A stretch of 64,000 bases of DNA. Source: Dyella_A sp035685805 (GTDB lineage: Bacteria; Pseudomonadota; Gammaproteobacteria; Xanthomonadales; Rhodanobacteraceae). This document shows, piece by piece, positions 18,025 to 27,210 of the stretch; within the stretch, counting starts at the first letter, position 1; the number at the start of each line of letters is the position of its first letter. The translations under genes were made by a program, and so were the position numbers. The notes under the pieces are model-generated. The model saw nothing but the letters and a program-made list of their open reading frames with translations. It made no database searches and was not told where the DNA came from. The stretch spans positions 1-64,000 of the forward strand of contig NZ_DASSAB010000014.1 in the NCBI RefSeq assembly GCF_035685805.1, read 5' to 3'.

Positions 18025-19655
18025 GGGCAGTCTCCGCTGCGGGTGAAGTGCAGATCCTCGTAGTCGGAGCTGAAGTCGGCCTGTGCGTCGACCTTGGCCA
18101 TGGTCAGCGTCACCGGGCTGCCGGGATGCACGTCCAGCCAGGCGTCGGGAGAGACGGTGGCGTCGTCCCAGTGCACCAGCAGGCGACCGTCCAGGCGCTG
18201 CACGTCGCCGCTGAGCTTGGGCGATTTCGCCACTGCGAAGCGCACGCGGTTGCCGGCCGCGCACAAGGTCAGCTCGCCCAGCCAGGGGTCGCGGTAGTGG
18301 CCGGTCCACGCCGTTGCCTCCGCCGCGGCGAGCGGCACGGCGCGCGTGGTGTCCGGTGCCGGCGTGCCGCGGTTGTCGGTCTGGGCCGCATGGTCCAGCG
18401 CATCGGCGTACCAGGTGGCATCGCGCGTGTCGTGCGGCGCGGTGAAGTGCTTGAGCAGCAGTTCCCCCAGCACGGTGCGTGCATCCTCGGCCTCGCCGTT
18501 GATCAGGAACACGAAGCCGCTGCGTCGATCCGGCAGCAGCATCAGTTCGGAGTACATGCCCGACAGCGTGCCGGTGTGCCACACCGTCCACTGGCCGTCG
18601 ACGTCGGCCATGCGCCAGCCGTAGCCGTAGGCCATCACGTGGCTGTGGTCCCAGGCGCGGCGCTGCTCCGACACCGGGATCAGCATGTGCGGTGATTGCA
18701 GGATCTGGCGCTGTTCGGCCGATAGCCAGGCCAGCTGTGCCGGCGTCGGGGCCAGCCAGCTGGTCGCCCAGGTCAGCATGTCGGTGAGGTCGCAGCGGAT
18801 GCCGCCGGCCGGTGCCGAGGTGATCGCGGGAATGGTCGCACCGTCTTCGCGGATCGGTTCGTTGTGGCCATCGGTCTGGCGATGCGGCTGCGCCACGTTG
18901 CCCACCGCGTCGCGGTTCCACCTGCCAACCTGGCAGCGGGTGAGGCCGAGCGGCGCGAACACCTCGCGATGCATCAGCGTCTCGTACGACGCGCCGCCCG
19001 CCGCCGCGGCGACCTCGCCGGCCACCACGTAGAGCAGGTTGTCGTACTGGTACTTCGAGCGAAAGCTGTAGCCGGGTGCGATGGAACGAAGGCCGTGGAT
19101 GATGTCCTGCCGGGTGAACGCATTGGGTTCCGGCCACAGCATCAGGTCGCCGCCGCCTTCGGGCAGGCCGCTGGCGTGGGTGAGCAGGTCGGCCACGCGC
19201 ATGTTCCTGGTGACCCACGGGTCGTGCATGGCGAAGTCGGGCAGGTATTTCGTGACCGGGTCGTCCCAGTGCAGCTTGCCCTGGTCGACCAGGCGGCCGA
19301 GCAGGGCGGTGGTCATCGCCTTGCTGTTGGAGGCGATCTTGAACAGCGTGTCGGTGTCGATCCTCTGGCCGGAGCCGGTGACGGTCTCGCCGCGGGTGGC
19401 GGTGTAGACGACCCTGCCGTTCTCGATCACGCCGACGGCAATGCCGGGCAGGTGGTAGCGGGCGACGACGGCGTCGACGATGGGATCGTAGGTGGCCTGA
19501 GCATCGGGCGACGCGGCGGGTTGGTGCGTGGCGTGCGCCGAGCCGGCGAAGGCGAGCGCGATGGCACAGAGCAGGGCGGACGGGCCTGCGGAACACCGCC
19601 ATGCTCTCGGCCGTGTGCGGGACGCGAGGCGCGGGACGCCAGCGTCCGCTGGCAT
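18021..19655 (-). CDS. Exported serine hydrolase / penicillin-binding-protein-like, with C-terminal domain
   Basis: A 544-residue member of the class C beta-lactamase family. A signal peptide (SALLCAIALAFAGSAHA) follows the chosen ATG at 19655; the frame is open further upstream, but those residues are low quality. Active-site signatures are SNSK, Tyr-Asp-Asn in YQYDNLLY, and HTG in VWHTGTLSG. After the catalytic domain (about 50-410) comes a C-terminal beta-rich region (about 440-540, including WTGHYRDPWLG) typical of DUF3471-type tails on such hydrolases. It is coupled to the VanX-like gene by a 4-base overlap. The substrate is unknown; D-amino-acid esters or peptides are plausible. Confidence 0.8.
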   Translation of the reverse strand: MPADAGVPRLASRTRPRAWRCSAGPSALLCAIALAFAGSAHATHQPAASPDAQATYDPIVDAVVARYHLPGIAVGVIENGRVVYTATRGETVTGSGQRIDTDTLFKIASNSKAMTTALLGRLVDQGKLHWDDPVTKYLPDFAMHDPWVTRNMRVADLLTHASGLPEGGGDLMLWPEPNAFTRQDIIHGLRSIAPGYSFRSKYQYDNLLYVVAGEVAAAAGGASYETLMHREVFAPLGLTRCQVGRWNRDAVGNVAQPHRQTDGHNEPIREDGATIPAITSAPAGGIRCDLTDMLTWATSWLAPTPAQLAWLSAEQRQILQSPHMLIPVSEQRRAWDHSHVMAYGYGWRMADVDGQWTVWHTGTLSGMYSELMLLPDRRSGFVFLINGEAEDARTVLGELLLKHFTAPHDTRDATWYADALDHAAQTDNRGTPAPDTTRAVPLAAAEATAWTGHYRDPWLGELTLCAAGNRVRFAVAKSPKLSGDVQRLDGRLLVHWDDATVSPDAWLDVHPGSPVTLTMAKVDAQADFSSDYEDLHFTRSGDCP

Positions 19656-19914
19656 AACGGAAGGTGCGGCTGGGGCGAGGAGGAGTCTTGCCACGTCGTG
19701 ATCCCGGCGCCGGCCGTGATTCAGCATCTCCTTAATGGCGCGGCGCCGCGCGCGCGGTCGGCCGTCTTCGATGCTGCCTCCGTCAACGCACCGGGTGCCT
19801 GCGATCGCTGGCGTCACGGAGGCAACGGGACAGGGTTCTACCGCGGCGCCATCGCCATCAACTGGGATTCCCCACGACGAACAACGGCCGCCGATAGCCT
19901 GAGGTGGGCGCGCG

Positions 19915-21120
19915 TCAAAGCGCATCGCAACCCACCTCGCCCCACACCCGCAGCAGGTTGCCGCCCCAGATCTTCGCGATGTCGGCGTCGCTGAAGCCGC
20001 GCTTGCGCAGGGCGGCGGTGACGTGGCGGGTTTCGCTGGCGTCGGTCCAGCCGGTGATGCCGCCGCCGCCGTCGAAGTCCGAGGCGATGCCGACGTGGTC
20101 GATGCCGGCGACCTTCACCATGTGCTGGATCTGGTCCATGTAGTCGTCCAGCGTGGCCAGCGGATATTTCTTCTGGATGTCGGCCATGCCGGCGCCCATC
20201 TCGGGGCGGTAGTCGTCGGTGTCGCTGTCGTATTCCTTTTCGCCGAATTGCTTGGCGATCGCGGCCTGCAATTTCTTCTCGGCCGCCTCGCGCGCCGGAT
20301 CCTTCTTCAGGAATTCCTTGTACGCCACCGCCTGGATCACGCCGCCCTTCGCCGCGATGGCGCGCAGCAGGTCATCGGGCAGGTTGCGCGGATGATCGAG
20401 CACGGCGCGTGCGCCGGAGTGCGAGGCGAGCAGCGGTGCGGTGGAAACCTGCAAGGCATCGCGCACGCAGGCATCGGAGGCATGCGAGATATCCACCATC
20501 ATGCCGAGCGCGTTGGCGCGCCTGACCACCGCGCGGCCGAAGTCGCTCATGCCGGTGTCGCCGGCGCTGCTCATCGCGGGCTCGCCGTGTTCGGTATCGG
20601 GCAGCGAGCTGGTGCACAGGTCGTTGTTGCCGACATGCACCAGGCCGACATAACGTGCGCCGCGATCGTAGGCGGCGTCGAGCCGGTGCAGGTCGTGCCC
20701 GAGCGAGTAGCTGTTCTCGATGCCTATCATCGCCGAGAGCAACCCGGCCTTGCGGTTGGCCAGCGCCTGCGCGGGCGTGGTGGCGAGGCGGATGCGGTCG
20801 GGGTATTTCATCAGCATGTCGCCGATGGCGTCGTACTTTTGCTCCGCCTGCTGCACCGCTTTTGCGTAGCCGGCTGGATCGAGCGCGTGCTGCGGCACCC
20901 AGATCACGAAGAACGCGGCGTCGAGCCCGCCACGCTCCATCTTGCCCAGGTCCACCAGCAGCGGTGTCGCCGTGCCGACGTCGAAACGCGGCTCGTGCAT
21001 GTAGCCGAAGGGGATGTCGACGTGGGTGTCGATGGTGATCGGCGGGTCCTTGCCGTCGGCGGTGGCGATGGCGGGCAGGGCTGCGGCAAGGGTCAGCGCG
21101 AGCGCAAGGCGTCCGATCAT
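19915..21120 (-). CDS. Membrane dipeptidase, renal-dipeptidase (M19) family, exported
   Basis: A 401-residue Zn dipeptidase with a signal peptide (LALALTLAAALPAIA). M19 features are the early TIDTHVDIPFG (His-x-Asp), the bridging Glu region GIENSYSLG, MMVDISHAS with LLASHSGARA, and the late HVGIASDFDGGGG. Bacterial M19 enzymes cleave dipeptides with L- or D-residues at the C-terminal position, so L-Ala-D-Glu-like or similar dipeptides are possible substrates. GAGGA sits at a good distance from the ATG. It lies 11 bp after lysA on the same strand. Confidence 0.88.
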   Translation of the reverse strand: MIGRLALALTLAAALPAIATADGKDPPITIDTHVDIPFGYMHEPRFDVGTATPLLVDLGKMERGGLDAAFFVIWVPQHALDPAGYAKAVQQAEQKYDAIGDMLMKYPDRIRLATTPAQALANRKAGLLSAMIGIENSYSLGHDLHRLDAAYDRGARYVGLVHVGNNDLCTSSLPDTEHGEPAMSSAGDTGMSDFGRAVVRRANALGMMVDISHASDACVRDALQVSTAPLLASHSGARAVLDHPRNLPDDLLRAIAAKGGVIQAVAYKEFLKKDPAREAAEKKLQAAIAKQFGEKEYDSDTDDYRPEMGAGMADIQKKYPLATLDDYMDQIQHMVKVAGIDHVGIASDFDGGGGITGWTDASETRHVTAALRKRGFSDADIAKIWGGNLLRVWGEVGCDAL

Positions 21121-21131
21121 GGTGAGGGTCC

Positions 21132-22436
21132 TCAGGTGGTCTGCCACTGCCGTACGGATTGTTCGCCGGCAATCATCTCGCTGAAGCTCTGGCGGCGGCG
21201 GATTTCCGCGTACCGGCCGGTGTCCAGCAGTACTTCGGCGGCAAGCGGGCGCGAGTTGTAGGTCGAGGCCATCGACGCGGCATAGGCGCCGGTGCCCCGG
21301 ATCATCAGCAGGTCGCCGGCCGCGCAGCGCGGCAGCTGGCGATCGCGGGCGAAGGTATCGCTGCTTTCGCACACCGGACCGACCACGTCGTAACGCATCG
21401 CAGGCTGGCCGCTGGGCAGCACCGGGGCGATGTCGTGCCAGGCGTCGTACAGGCTCGGGCGGATCAGCTCGGTCATCGCCGCGTCCACCACCAGGAACTG
21501 GCGCTGTTCGCCCGGCTTGACCCGCACCACGCGGGTCAGCAGCACGCCGGCCTCGGCCACAAGGTAACGGCCCGGTTCGAGCAGCAGGCGGCCGCCGAAG
21601 CCCTGCAGCGCGTCGCGGATCGCCGCCACGTAGTCCGCCGCGGCAATCGGCCGGTCTTCGCCGTGGCGATAGCACACGCCCAGGCCGCCGCCCACGTCGA
21701 TGCTGGCGACGCGGTGGCCGGCCTGCTCCAGCTCACGCCAGAACGCGGCCACGCGCGCCAGCGCGGCGCGGATCGGCGCCAGCTGCAGCAGTTGCGAACC
21801 GATGTGCGCGTGCAGGCCGTCCAGCCGCACGTTCGGATACTCGGCGGCCGTGTCGAACCAGTGGCGCGCCTCGTCGATGCTCACGCCGAACTTGTTTTCC
21901 GCCCGGCCGGTGGAGATCTTCGCGTGGGTGAGCGCGTCCACGTCGGGATTGATCCGCACCGCCGCGGTCGCCACCACGCCGGCCGCAGCGGCGACCCGCT
22001 GCAGCGTCTCCAGCTCGTCGCGCGATTCCAGGTTGAAGCGGCCGACGCCGGCCTCCAGCGCCTCGGCGATCTCCTGCGCCGTCTTGCCGACGCCGGAGAA
22101 CACGATCCGCGACGCCGGGATGCCCGCACGAAGGCAGCGCCACAGCTCGCCGGACGACACGATGTCCGCCCCCAGTCCGCGCTCGGCCATCAGCTGCACG
22201 ATGGCGAGATTGGTGTTGGCCTTGGCCGCGTAGCAGACCAATGCGTCCGTGCCCTCGAGGGCCGCCAGCAGGCCGTCGATGCGGGCGCGGATCGCGCTGG
22301 CGGAATACGCATGCAGCGGCGTGCCCATCTGGGCGGCCAGCGCAACGAGGTCGACGTCGTCCAGGTGCGCCGCGGTGTCGGCAGCGGGCCGCTCATGTTC
22401 GTCGATCAGGCCGGGATCGCAGGGGCTGTTGAACAA
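21132..22436 (-). CDS. lysA: Diaminopimelate decarboxylase (stand-alone)
   Basis: PLP enzyme that turns meso-diaminopimelate into L-lysine. The 434-residue protein has the PLP lysine in VCYAAKANTN, the HIGSQ and DVGGGLG segments, EPGRYLVAEAG, and the late VGPVCESSDTF block with the catalytic Cys. The start is TTG, supported by an AAGGAG ribosome site five bases upstream on the reverse strand; no in-frame ATG or GTG fits better. Many Xanthomonads, as I recall, have an aspartokinase-LysA fusion for biosynthesis; this unfused copy inside a peptidoglycan-peptide locus may serve meso-DAP catabolism (inference). An intrinsic terminator lies only 26 bp before the start. Confidence 0.92.
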   Translation of the reverse strand: MFNSPCDPGLIDEHERPAADTAAHLDDVDLVALAAQMGTPLHAYSASAIRARIDGLLAALEGTDALVCYAAKANTNLAIVQLMAERGLGADIVSSGELWRCLRAGIPASRIVFSGVGKTAQEIAEALEAGVGRFNLESRDELETLQRVAAAAGVVATAAVRINPDVDALTHAKISTGRAENKFGVSIDEARHWFDTAAEYPNVRLDGLHAHIGSQLLQLAPIRAALARVAAFWRELEQAGHRVASIDVGGGLGVCYRHGEDRPIAAADYVAAIRDALQGFGGRLLLEPGRYLVAEAGVLLTRVVRVKPGEQRQFLVVDAAMTELIRPSLYDAWHDIAPVLPSGQPAMRYDVVGPVCESSDTFARDRQLPRCAAGDLLMIRGTGAYAASMASTYNSRPLAAEVLLDTGRYAEIRRRQSFSEMIAGEQSVRQWQTT

Positions 22437-22461
22437 GAAGACTCCTTTTGCGGCATGGCCG

Positions 22462-22492
22462 AAAAAAAACGGCCCGCCGGGGAGGGCGGGCC
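22462..22492 (-). terminator. Intrinsic terminator after the TonB receptor gene
   Basis: Read on the reverse strand, an 8-bp perfect GC stem (GGCCCGCC/GGCGGGCC) with a 6-base loop is followed by G and eight T residues. It lies 17 bp after the receptor stop and 25 bp before the lysA start codon. Confidence 0.9.
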
Positions 22493-22509
22493 GGCCAGGG
22501 GAGGGTGGC

Positions 22510-25500
22510 CTAGAAATCCAGCGCGACGGTCAGCTGGGTGAAGCGCGGGCTCTGGAAACCGATCGGCAACCGGAACGTGTCATTGAACGCGGGACCTGTG
22601 CCGGTGTCGTTGTCGCCCAGGCCCGTCTGCAGATCCTGGTCCACCTGCACGGTGCGCTGCTGGTTGAGCAGGTTGTAGACGGCCAGCTTCACGCGCAGGT
22701 TGCCGCCGTTGAACGGTCGGATGTAGGCAATGCCGGCGTTGAGGGTGTAGGTCCACGGCAGGCGCCCGTACTTGCCGCGCGGCGAGCGCTCATAGACGCG
22801 GTCCTCGGACGGGTAAGGCACGGGGTCACCATCGGCGTCGGTGGCGCCGGGAATGTTCCCGCACTTGTCCACGCAGATGAAGTAGCTGTGGTAGTTGGAC
22901 GCGTCGTACGGGTTGCCCACGCCGAAGCCGGTGATCGGGCCGCCCGAATGGATGTCCATGTCGCCGCTCACCTGCCAGTGGGGCGTGAGCGCATAGACGC
23001 CGCGCAGCTTCAACTGGTGACGCCGGTCGTTCGGCAGGAAGCCGTCGCCACCGAAGTTCACCCACGGATCGTCGAAGTTCTCAGTGCGGCCGGTGTCGTC
23101 GAAGTCGGTGTCGGAGTTGACCGGGCCTTCGGCGTTGCCGCGGTTCCAGGCCAGCACGTAGGACGCGTTGAACGACCACTTCTCGTCCCACGCGCGGTCG
23201 AGCTGGAACTCCAGCGAGCTGTAGGTGCGCTTGGGCTTCACCCAGCCGCGCTGGCCCAGATAGTTGCCGTCGGAGTCGTACAGCGCGAAGCCCTGTTTGG
23301 ACGTGTCGATGTTGATGTAGCCGTCTGCCGTGCCGTCACAGTCGGTATCGCCGTAGACGGTGAGGTTTTTGCCCGGATTGGCCATCACGTAGCCGATGTA
23401 GCCATCGCCGCCGCATTGCGGCGTGGCGCTGATCTCCATGTCGTCGATGGCGTTGTGCAGGCGCCGGTAGGTGCCGCTCACGCCCCACGACCAGTGCGCA
23501 TTGATCATCTGCTGGAAACCGAGGATGGCCTCGTCCTGGTAGACCGGGTCCATGTCCTTGTCCACTTCCGAGCGCAGGTCGCCGACCGTGCCGTCACCCT
23601 GCGAGGTATCGGTATGGCTGCCAGGGAGCGCGTCGCCGACGATCGGGAAGGCGTACTGCACGCCGTTGATCTCCCGCGTTTCCCAGCCCAGGAACCGATG
23701 CGCCGAGCGCTCGTCCAGCAGCCCGCCGGCCTGCTTGATGTTGATCACGTTGGCCACCGGCAGGTAGTAGCGGCCGAGGTTGCCGAACAGCTTGGTGCTG
23801 CCGTCGCCCTTCATGTCCCAGGCAAAGCCCAGCCGTGGCGCGATCTGCTTGTTGATCTTGATATAGCTGCGGCCGCTGGCGTCGCGGTTGTCGAAGCTGT
23901 CGTTGCGCAGGCCCGCGTTCAACACGAGGTTCGGCGTGAGCTGCCAGTTGTCTTCCAGGTAGAGCGCCGAGTTCTCGGTCTCGAAGGTGCCGGCAATCTC
24001 GTAGCGGCGCACGCGAACCCAGGCCGGATCGCCGGCCGGGATGCTGCCGCCGCCATCGGTGTCGGCCGGATCGCCGGTGTTGGCGTAAACGTTGTAGTAA
24101 TAACCGCCCGGGCCAGGATAGCGACGGGCGTAGTCGGACGTGTCCAGCTCGTGGTCGTAGCCGAAGCGCAGCAGGTGGTCCCCCAGCGTCCACTCGAAGT
24201 CGGCGCGGTACTGCTTGCGGGTGTCCACGCGCGAGGCGATGTTCGAGCTGCTGGTGCAGCCGGGCGTGAGGCCGCCGGGCGGCTGCGGCGCACCGGTGCT
24301 CACGGCCACGCGGTTGCACTCCTCGTCGCGCTGCGAGCTGACGTCGGCCTGGCGCTCGTTGCGGCCGTACATCAGCTTCATCGACAGGTCGTTGGTGAGG
24401 TAGCTGGTCCAGGTCAGCGCCCAGTTCCTGCCGCCGGTGTCGGTGTAGACCTCGTTGCTCTTGGCCGTGCGCGTGTCGGTGTCGTAGTCGTAGTTGTAGA
24501 CGTCGCCGACATCGCGGTTCTTGTCCGAGAACGCCATCAGCGACAGGGTGTTGCTGTCGGTAATGTTCCAGTCGATGGTGCCGCCCCAGAAGCCCTGGTT
24601 GGCGCTGTGGTCCGTGATCGACGTGCCGGTGTCGTTGGTGTTGCGGGGGCTGGCGCCACGCTGCTCGTACATCGCGAAGAAGAACAGCTTGTCCTTCACG
24701 ATCGGTCCGGAGGCCCACACGTTGGTCTTGATCAGCGAGTCACGGTCGCGGCTGGAGGTGTAATAGCGCTCGCCGTCGAAGGTGTAATCGCCGCCGCGGG
24801 AGTGCCAGTTGCCCGGCTCCATCGTGATCTCGGTGCCGGCGTGGAATTCGTTGGTGCCCGAACGGGCCACCGCATTGACCACGCCACCGGTGGTGCGGCC
24901 GAACTCCACCGAGTAGCCGCCGGTCTTGACCTGGAACTCCTGGTAGAACGCGAACGGCGCCTCGGAGAAGCCGTTGCGGTTGTAGAAGTCGGTGACGTTG
25001 AGGCCGTTGACGTAGAACGAGTTCTCGGCGATCGACGAGCCGCCGAAGGAGATCCCGCCGAAGCCGGCGTTGCCCTTGACCACGCCGGGCGCGAGCAGCG
25101 CCACCGAGGCCACGTTCTGGTCCACCGGCAGCCGCGCCAGTTCCTGGCGGGTGACGTTGGTGGCCGATTCGGTGGAGGTCACGTCCACCGCGCTGGCCAC
25201 GCTGGCGCCGGTGACGGTGACGCCGCCCAGCTCCACCGCGTCGCGCGACACCAGGTTCACGGTGGTGGCGTTGCCCAGCGACACGGTGACGTTGACCGGC
25301 GCGCCCACGGCCTGGCCGGCCGCTTCGCTGGTGAGCGTATAGCGGCCGATCGGCAGGAACGGCAGGCGGTAGTTACCGCTGTCGTCGGCGGTCACGGTGC
25401 GGGTGAAGCCGGTGTCCGGGCTGACCACCGTCACGGTGGCGCCAGGCCGGGTGTGGCCGACCACGGTGCCGTCGTTGTTGGCCGCGAACGCGGCTGGAAG

Positions 25501-25569
25501 CGCGGCCATCAAACCCAGGCCCATGGCGATATTCAACGCGGTCTTGCGTATGTGCCGACTGCTGCTCAT
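22510..25569 (-). CDS. TonB-dependent outer-membrane receptor, Oar/carboxypeptidase-regulatory type
   Basis: A 1019-residue outer-membrane receptor. After a signal peptide (MGLGLMAALPAAFA) comes a carboxypeptidase-regulatory-like beta domain (about 28-110; GATVTVVSPDTG, DDSGNYRLPFLPIGRYTL). A plug domain follows, with IENSFYVNGLNVTDF-like and RTTGGVVNAVARSGTNEFH signatures, then a long beta-barrel ending in an aromatic C terminus (TVALDF). Receptors of this type in Xanthomonads import peptides, glycans or siderophores, or act in secretion. It is 46 bp after the transglutaminase-like gene and probably in one transcript with it. The substrate is unknown; muropeptides are suggested only by context. 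Confidence 0.9.
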   Translation of the reverse strand: MSSSRHIRKTALNIAMGLGLMAALPAAFAANNDGTVVGHTRPGATVTVVSPDTGFTRTVTADDSGNYRLPFLPIGRYTLTSEAAGQAVGAPVNVTVSLGNATTVNLVSRDAVELGGVTVTGASVASAVDVTSTESATNVTRQELARLPVDQNVASVALLAPGVVKGNAGFGGISFGGSSIAENSFYVNGLNVTDFYNRNGFSEAPFAFYQEFQVKTGGYSVEFGRTTGGVVNAVARSGTNEFHAGTEITMEPGNWHSRGGDYTFDGERYYTSSRDRDSLIKTNVWASGPIVKDKLFFFAMYEQRGASPRNTNDTGTSITDHSANQGFWGGTIDWNITDSNTLSLMAFSDKNRDVGDVYNYDYDTDTRTAKSNEVYTDTGGRNWALTWTSYLTNDLSMKLMYGRNERQADVSSQRDEECNRVAVSTGAPQPPGGLTPGCTSSSNIASRVDTRKQYRADFEWTLGDHLLRFGYDHELDTSDYARRYPGPGGYYYNVYANTGDPADTDGGGSIPAGDPAWVRVRRYEIAGTFETENSALYLEDNWQLTPNLVLNAGLRNDSFDNRDASGRSYIKINKQIAPRLGFAWDMKGDGSTKLFGNLGRYYLPVANVINIKQAGGLLDERSAHRFLGWETREINGVQYAFPIVGDALPGSHTDTSQGDGTVGDLRSEVDKDMDPVYQDEAILGFQQMINAHWSWGVSGTYRRLHNAIDDMEISATPQCGGDGYIGYVMANPGKNLTVYGDTDCDGTADGYINIDTSKQGFALYDSDGNYLGQRGWVKPKRTYSSLEFQLDRAWDEKWSFNASYVLAWNRGNAEGPVNSDTDFDDTGRTENFDDPWVNFGGDGFLPNDRRHQLKLRGVYALTPHWQVSGDMDIHSGGPITGFGVGNPYDASNYHSYFICVDKCGNIPGATDADGDPVPYPSEDRVYERSPRGKYGRLPWTYTLNAGIAYIRPFNGGNLRVKLAVYNLLNQQRTVQVDQDLQTGLGDNDTGTGPAFNDTFRLPIGFQSPRFTQLTVALDF

Positions 25570-25615
25570 TGCCCCATCTCCCCGTTGCTGCTCGGGCCGC
25601 TTGTGGTGCGGCCGG

Positions 25616-27142
25616 TTAGTTGTCCGAGCGTCCCTGCGCCGGCACGGTGTGCCAGTCGAAGTGGTAATCCCATTGATCGAAGTACAGGTTGCCGCCCTTC
25701 CACTCGACTTCACCGCGCTGCGAATCCACCGTCTCCGAGCGCGGGAACGTCTTGGCCGGCACGAACGGCTGGCTGAAGTCGTCGTTGAAGGCGATCCGAT
25801 AGGCATCCAGCCCGCCCAGGTAGAACCAGCGCAGCGCCGGGTCGTCGCCGGAAGCGGGCTGGAGCTGGCCGAAGGTCACGTCCATCGGCACCCAGCCATA
25901 AGGCGGCAGGTACAGCTGGCCCCAGTCGTGGATGTTGTTGTAGCTGGCGTCGGAGAAGATCCAGCCGGACTGCCAGCGGGTCGGAATGCCGTTCAGGCGC
26001 AGCAGGGTCATCAGCAGCAACGTCTGCTCGCCGCAGTCGCCGTGGCCGGCGTGCAGGGTGTAGTCGCTGATGTTGCTGAGGGTGGAGTACTCGCGCGCAC
26101 CGGCCCACGGGATCCGGTCGACCGCGGCGAACAGTTTCTGCGCGATGCGGTAGGGATCCTTCTCGTCGCCCACCACCTTGCGCGAAAACGCGCGCAGGTC
26201 GTCGGTGAATACGATGTGCGGCGGGCGCTCGGCGACGTACGGCGCCAGCGCGGGGGTGATCTGCTCGGCGGTGACCCTGGCCGGATCGATCCGGTGGTAC
26301 TGCGCCAGCACGGTGACGTCGTAGGTGATCGAGAACACCGTGGGCTGGCCGGCAACGGCCTTCTTCTCCAGGTACGCGGTGCGCTGCAGCGCCGATTCCG
26401 GCGCGATGCGTGCGCCCGCGGGCGCACTGCCGACCAGCTGGATGCCCTCCTGCTGGCCGGGGATGGCACGCGGGTAGGGAATCCACGCGCGCACTGTTTC
26501 TCCCGCCGGCACCGCATCGGCATCCACGGTCAGGGTCTGGGTGACTTCCACCCGGTTCGGCGCGACGCCGGTGCGACCGCTCGCCAGTGCCTCGCGCCGC
26601 ACTGCGCGATGGTGGTCGTTGAGGATCTCGTTGGGGCCGTCGTCGAACGGCGTCTGCACCGCACGGCGCTGGCGCGCCTCCTCGCTGAGGCGGAACAGGT
26701 TGCCGGGAGCGCGGTTGAAATAGCAGGTGCGACCGTCGATGGTCAGGTGCTCGAACAGGCCGGCGCGGTCCCAGCGGGCGAATTCGGCGTCGGTGAGGTC
26801 GGGAATCTGCTTGCGCACGCGCGCCCGGGCGGCGTCGGCGTCGAGCGAGAAGTCGAGCCGAATGCGCCGCATCCGCTCGCGCTGGAACGTCAGGCGTTCG
26901 CGTTCGGTGGCGTCGAGGCCGGGTTTGGCGAGCGCCGCATCAATCGCGGCGTTGGCGGCCTGGAAGTGGCCGGCGTCGATCTGCGCGATGATCGCGGGCA
27001 GGGCTTCGGTGGTCGCCCCTGTCGTGGGTACCGCCATCGCGGCGCCCGCCGTGGCCAGCGAGAGTGTGCAGACGGCGGCCTGCAGCGAGTGACGGAACAC
27101 CGCTGCGGCGCAGTACCTGCCTGGTTTTCCCCGTCGGCTCAT
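25616..27142 (-). CDS. Exported transglutaminase-like protein
   Basis: A 508-residue exported protein with a signal peptide (VCTLSLATAGAAMA). A transglutaminase-like core (about 320-430) has the catalytic Cys in GHGDCGEQTLLLM, His in NNIHDWGQ and Asp in WVPMDVTFG. The N-terminal half holds a helical segment and a beta region (VEVTQTLTVDADAVPAGE). Bacterial transglutaminase-fold proteins are usually peptidases or amidases. Being upstream of the TonB receptor in an apparent two-gene unit suggests the two act on the same peptide-containing material. A sigma70-like promoter precedes it. Confidence 0.82.
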   Translation of the reverse strand: MSRRGKPGRYCAAAVFRHSLQAAVCTLSLATAGAAMAVPTTGATTEALPAIIAQIDAGHFQAANAAIDAALAKPGLDATERERLTFQRERMRRIRLDFSLDADAARARVRKQIPDLTDAEFARWDRAGLFEHLTIDGRTCYFNRAPGNLFRLSEEARQRRAVQTPFDDGPNEILNDHHRAVRREALASGRTGVAPNRVEVTQTLTVDADAVPAGETVRAWIPYPRAIPGQQEGIQLVGSAPAGARIAPESALQRTAYLEKKAVAGQPTVFSITYDVTVLAQYHRIDPARVTAEQITPALAPYVAERPPHIVFTDDLRAFSRKVVGDEKDPYRIAQKLFAAVDRIPWAGAREYSTLSNISDYTLHAGHGDCGEQTLLLMTLLRLNGIPTRWQSGWIFSDASYNNIHDWGQLYLPPYGWVPMDVTFGQLQPASGDDPALRWFYLGGLDAYRIAFNDDFSQPFVPAKTFPRSETVDSQRGEVEWKGGNLYFDQWDYHFDWHTVPAQGRSDN

Positions 27143-27181
27143 CGTCACGCGACCCCCGCTGGCATGAACTTGCGTGACGGT

Positions 27182-27210
27182 TGTGTAGCATGCTTGCAAA
27201 AGCGGGTCAA
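27182..27210 (-). promoter_or_regulatory. Sigma70-like promoter for the transglutaminase/TonB receptor arm
   Basis: On the reverse strand, TTGACC (27205-27210) and TACACA (27182-27187) are separated by 17 bases, and the start codon is about 40 bases downstream. It interleaves with the opposite promoter at 27194-27221. Confidence 0.6.

Noticed and set aside
22249..25776. A 1175-codon open frame on the forward strand across the TonB receptor gene
   Set aside because: It is antisense to a receptor with clear plug and barrel features and has no recognisable motifs of its own; a codon-bias shadow.
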